This document shows positions 5,721 through 5,738 of a stretch of DNA of 5,738 nt, piece after piece. Position numbers and translations under genes: made by a program. The stretch comes from Lentisphaeria bacterium (GTDB taxonomy: Bacteria; Verrucomicrobiota; Lentisphaeria; Victivallales; UBA1829): the NCBI GenBank assembly GCA_017623265.1, contig JAGAPM010000289.1, forward strand, positions 1-5,738, written 5' to 3'. How positions within the stretch are numbered: position 1 is the first letter of the stretch; the number at the start of each line of letters is the position of its first letter. Under the pieces are notes generated by a model. It searched no databases. It was not told the origin of the DNA and saw only the letters and a program-made list of their open reading frames with translations.

Positions 5721-5738
5721 GTGCCGCGACGAAGCGAA
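5721..5738. repeat. Palindromic repeat module, copy 2, cut by the window end
   Basis: These 18 nt are identical to 5630-5647 and run to the last base of the window, so the true extent is unseen. The start-to-start distance between copies is 91 nt. If the match continues, the downstream region carries at least two tandem copies. Confidence 0.7.

Noticed and set aside
5620..5738. A CRISPR array at the right end
   Set aside because: Only two copies are visible with a 91-nt period, the spacer itself contains a hairpin, and no cas gene is present. A REP-like repeat fits better.

Overview
The window is a compact chromosomal segment of a Gram-negative bacterium. The evidence is a periplasmic chaperone of the PpiD type, a non-mevalonate isoprenoid enzyme (IspF), a dipeptide/oligopeptide-type ABC permease and a 12-helix MFS carrier. 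Protein style and roughly balanced base composition would fit the Lentisphaerota/Victivallales side of the PVC group, but that is inference without a database search.

Layout: (1) positions 2-268 hold the 3' end of an unrecognised plus-strand gene. (2) Positions 269-423 fill almost all of the convergent gap with a 155-nt inverted-repeat element. It can fold as a cloverleaf: a 28-position outer stem closing three hairpins, with no unpaired base at the junction. (3) Positions 429-1721 (minus) encode a DppB/YejB-type ABC permease with a large extra extracytoplasmic domain after its first membrane helix; no partner transporter gene lies beside it. (4) Positions 1722-1921 are a divergent promoter region. 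(5) Positions 1922-3706 (plus) encode a membrane-anchored SurA-N/PpiD-like chaperone with no recognisable parvulin domain. It is followed by a strong intrinsic terminator (3726-3757). (6) ispF (3771-4256) starts 13 nt after that terminator and overlaps an MFS transporter gene (4253-5569) by the ATGA junction. (7) Positions 5570-5738 are non-coding and contain short hairpins and the start of an apparent repeat array whose conserved module begins at 5630 and again at 5721.

The genes do not form one obvious pathway. The chaperone works on envelope proteins at the inner membrane; IspF supplies MEcPP for isoprenoid precursors; the two transporters have unknown substrates. The most unusual content is non-coding: the cloverleaf at the left and the repeat cluster at the right. 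The two differences from perfect pairing in the cloverleaf outer stem are A-C mismatches on the plus strand but become G-U pairs on the minus strand. This hints that any functional RNA would be read from the permease side.
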